DNA of 5,939 bases from Candidatus Curtissbacteria bacterium RIFCSPHIGHO2_12_FULL_41_17 (GTDB lineage: Bacteria > Patescibacteriota > Microgenomatia > Curtissbacterales > GWA2-41-24): positions 1 to 5,939 of the forward strand of contig MFBL01000041.1 in the NCBI GenBank assembly GCA_001774945.1, given 5' to 3'. Made by a program: the position numbers and the translations under genes. Position 1 is the first letter of the stretch. Every line of letters starts with the position of its first letter. This document shows positions 4,940 to 5,939 of the stretch, in pieces. The notes below the pieces were generated by a model, which did not search any database, was not told the DNA's origin, and saw only the letters and a list, made by a program, of their open reading frames with translations.

Positions 4940-5415
4940 GGCAATTTGTACAAATAACTACCCTTGTATTCCAGCATTTCAAATTCTGCCAAATCGGGTC
5001 TTTTTTCAAATTGTGAAACCACCCACTGGCAATCCTTACCCGCCTTTTTGACTTTCGCAGGGTTGGCCGGATAGAGCCTTTGTACTAAATATTGGGCCGC
5101 CAAATTGTCGAAGATGCAAACCTTGTCGTTCCCAGGAAGCACTTTTTGCAATTCCTTTGAAAATGAGGCTTGGTTAAATGTCGAAAGGTCAACTTTTTCC
5201 TCAACAGGCATAAAAAACCTGTGGATTTCAGACGTTTGCGCATACATTAACTTGACGGTTATCCAAACTGCCGCCATCGCTGCCAAAACTACCAGAAAGC
5301 GGGAAACTCGCGCTTTTAATTTTACGTTTCCCAGAAAATACACTATTATAGAAACCACAACCAAAAGATAGAACCAGCCGAAAAGCAGCCAGAGTTTTGA
5401 AAATAACTGGAACAT
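4936..5415 (-). CDS. Two-helix membrane protein with extracytoplasmic domain, coupled to the GT-C gene
   Basis: 159 aa. Two membrane helices (about 9-29 and 38-57) are followed by a roughly 100-residue soluble part, probably outside the membrane, with two Cys (100 and 129) that might pair. The tail, QWVVSQFEKRPDLAEFEMLEYKGSYLYKLP, resembles the end of the soluble C-terminal domain found in many GT-C proteins, where strands with a YLYKL-like ending are common; this is a loose resemblance, not a family assignment. Its TGA overlaps the glycosyltransferase ATG (ATGA), so both are made together and likely form one complex. ATG 5415 is the only start that includes both helices. No Shine-Dalgarno and no convincing -35/-10 pair upstream. 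It may be the detached extracytoplasmic subunit of the transferase; unproven. Confidence 0.8.
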   Translation of the reverse strand: MFQLFSKLWLLFGWFYLLVVVSIIVYFLGNVKLKARVSRFLVVLAAMAAVWITVKLMYAQTSEIHRFFMPVEEKVDLSTFNQASFSKELQKVLPGNDKVCIFDNLAAQYLVQRLYPANPAKVKKAGKDCQWVVSQFEKRPDLAEFEMLEYKGSYLYKLP

Positions 5416-5511
5416 TGGACTAAAATGAGAATAATCGATTTACCAGAGATTCTCAAGCCCGCCACATCAAGGCCCGGTTCCAAGCGGAATGTAAAAATCC
5501 TTCTTTTTTTG
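5416..5511. other. Divergent intergenic stretch without a recognisable gene
   Basis: This gap separates the minus-strand glycosyltransferase pair from the plus-strand tRNA. It holds no open frame with a recognisable product. A T-rich run (5501-5510) precedes the TATAAT box of the tRNA. A weak CATTTT box on the minus strand lies 6 nt before the start of the 159-aa gene, but no -35 accompanies it. Confidence 0.4.
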
Positions 5512-5517
5512 TATAAT
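5512..5517 (+). promoter_or_regulatory. Consensus -10 box of the tRNA-Pro transcription unit
   Basis: TATAAT matches the consensus fully. The hexamer 17 nt upstream (ATGTAA, 5489-5494) matches the -35 in only three positions. Transcription would start near 5524, giving a leader of about 69 nt before the tRNA that carries the tRNA-like remnant and a small hairpin. Confidence 0.55.
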
Positions 5518-5527
5518 TGTTTCGATT

Positions 5528-5549
5528 CGGGGTGTAGTGTATCGGTAAC
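5528..5549 (+). pseudogene. 5' remnant of a tRNA (Pro- or Gln-like)
   Basis: CGGGGTG-TA-GTGT-ATCGGTA-AC reads as acceptor strand, two linker bases, D-stem and D-loop with the GG pair of an elongator tRNA; CGGGGTGTAG is a usual start of bacterial tRNA-Pro. The likeness stops at 5549, where a CCCCAC/GTGGGG hairpin takes over. No anticodon arm, T arm or complementary CACCCCG acceptor strand follows. A truncated tRNA gene is the simplest reading; chance similarity over 22 nt is possible. Confidence 0.4.
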
Positions 5550-5574
5550 CCCACTTCGCTAAAGCTTCGTGGGG
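5549..5574. repeat. CCCCAC/GTGGGG hairpin within the tRNA leader
   Basis: CCCCAC (5549-5554) pairs perfectly with GTGGGG (5569-5574) around a 14-nt loop that contains TTCGC and GCTTC. It starts exactly where the tRNA likeness ends, which suggests insertion of a palindromic repeat into a tRNA gene. Confidence 0.5.
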
Positions 5575-5592
5575 CAAGCACGCAAGCAAAAT

Positions 5593-5665
5593 CGGGGATT
5601 AGCTCAGTTGGTAGAGCGCTTCGTTCGGGACGGAGAGGTCCGCGGTTCGAGTCCGCGATCCCCGA
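5593..5665 (+). tRNA. tRNA-Pro (anticodon CGG)
   Basis: A complete 73-nt cloverleaf. Acceptor CGGGGAT (5593-5599) pairs with ATCCCCG (5658-5664). D stem GCTC/GAGC, anticodon stem CTTCG/CGGAG with one T-G pair, loop TTCGGGA with anticodon CGG at 5626-5628 and G37, variable AGGTC, T stem CGCGG/CCGCG around TTCGAGT. C1-G72 with A73 and G37 are the identity features of bacterial tRNA-Pro. It decodes CCG. The CCA end is not encoded (CCC follows A73), so a CCA-adding enzyme must complete it. Likely transcribed from the TATAAT box at 5512. Confidence 0.97.
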
Positions 5666-5744
5666 CCCTTCGACTCACGTAGTTTACACTGAGTAACATC
5701 GAAGTGTTCGCTCAGGGTCTTCGACTAGGGAGTGAGGCGAAGGG
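5666..5744. repeat. 79-nt palindromic repeat abutting the tRNA 3' end
   Basis: CCCTTCGACTCAC (5666-5678) pairs with GTGAGGCGAAGGG (5732-5744) in 12 of 13 positions. Inside, CTGAG (5689-5693) pairs with CTCAG (5711-5715), and the motifs TTCGCTCAGGG and CTTCGACTAGG recur. The left arm starts at the base after the discriminator A73. No T-run follows. This is the CCCTTCGA/CTCAGGG repeat style that also appears between other genes here; it could separate the tRNA unit from the next gene or guide tRNA 3' processing. Confidence 0.65.
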
Positions 5745-5778
5745 GGTTGAGTCTATCGAAACCCTACATCATGGGCAA

Positions 5779-5812
5779 TTGACAAGAGAAACTCAGCAGT
5801 TTAAGCTAAAAT
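5779..5812 (+). promoter_or_regulatory. Possible promoter of the gene starting at 5818
   Basis: GCAATTGACA, the motif seen before the CAP and pilin genes, ends in a perfect -35 hexamer TTGACA (5779-5784). The best -10, TAAAAT (5807-5812), lies 5 nt before the ATG but 22 nt from the -35, which is too long. TAAGCT (5802-5807) has the right 17-nt spacing but matches poorly. The upstream half is convincing by recurrence, the -10 is not settled. Confidence 0.4.
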
Positions 5813-5817
5813 TAGAT

Positions 5818-5939
5818 ATGCCCAAGAAGAAAAAGCAAGAAGCTGCGGTTTATAGTTTTTCGCAGTTTCTTTCCGATCCGACTATTTCGGCAGCCCTTGT
5901 AGTTTTTGGATTAATCACCTTGCTTTTGTCCATAATCGA
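5818..5939 (+). CDS. N-terminus of a membrane protein, truncated by window end (FtsK-like start possible)
   Basis: Forty codons are visible. A basic head (MPKKKKQEAA) precedes a short polar stretch (YSFSQFLSDPT) and a hydrophobic helix starting about residue 22 (ISAALVVFGLITLLLSII). A Lys/Arg-rich start followed by a first membrane helix fits the N-terminal domain of FtsK-type DNA translocases, which would be a reasonable neighbour in CPR genomes, but the segment has no diagnostic motif and many membrane proteins begin like this. ATG 5818 is the only sensible start. No Shine-Dalgarno; a -10-like TAAAAT ends 5 nt before it, again fitting leaderless transcription. The frame stays open to the window end. 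Confidence 0.7.
   Translation, partial: MPKKKKQEAAVYSFSQFLSDPTISAALVVFGLITLLLSII

Noticed and set aside
5528..5665. One tRNA with an intron, the 5' remnant being its first exon
   Set aside because: The downstream tRNA-Pro already has its own full acceptor and D arm, so no exon is missing.

Overview
The window reads like a piece of a small-genome Candidate Phyla Radiation (Patescibacteria) bacterium, possibly of the Microgenomates type. This is inferred from gene content and style, not proven. The evidence is: a CAP-domain membrane protein with a His-rich conserved-looking N-terminus, a prepilin beside a GT-C type glycosyltransferase, no recognisable Shine-Dalgarno sites, promoters whose -10 box lies 5-8 nt before the start codon, a tRNA without an encoded CCA end, and intergenic regions filled with CCCTTCGG/CTCAGGG-type palindromic repeats. 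The standard code (or code 11) fits: TGA ends five of the genes here.

Layout. 1-717 (+) is the C-terminal half of an M16 (insulinase-like) peptidase that starts before the window. 718-1031 is a repeat-rich gap with a 157-nt imperfect hairpin, a short perfect hairpin, a 12-nt tandem duplication and a heptamer array that runs up to the start codon of nucleoside diphosphate kinase (ndk, 1032-1493 +). 1494-1765 holds a second long imperfect hairpin and a promoter. 1766-2725 (+) is a membrane-anchored CAP/SCP domain protein, coupled through TGATG to a small three-helix membrane protein (2725-2976 +). Only 2 nt further on, a convergent type IV prepilin-like gene ends (2979-3530 -). Upstream of the prepilin, also on the minus strand, lies a translationally coupled pair: a 159-aa two-helix membrane protein (4936-5415 -) followed by a 439-aa GT-C type glycosyltransferase (3620-4939 -). 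5416-5817 contains a perfect TATAAT box, the 5' remnant of a tRNA, an intact tRNA-Pro(CGG) and a palindromic repeat abutting its 3' end. A membrane protein gene starts at 5818 (+) and runs off the end.

How the genes fit together. The middle of the window looks like a cell-surface block: an exported CAP protein with its membrane partner, a pilin, and a polyprenol-sugar-dependent glycosyltransferase that could decorate surface proteins such as the pilin. ndk supplies NTPs and tRNA-Pro reads CCG codons; these are housekeeping functions.

The most distinctive signals are regulatory. The CAP gene and the pilin gene share a bipartite GCAATTGACA / TGACAATTGA promoter signature that predicts leaderless mRNAs, and half of it recurs before the last gene. 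Tandem ACTNNNN heptamers occur upstream of or within the start regions of both ndk and the pilin. No complete new system such as a defence locus or CRISPR array is visible.
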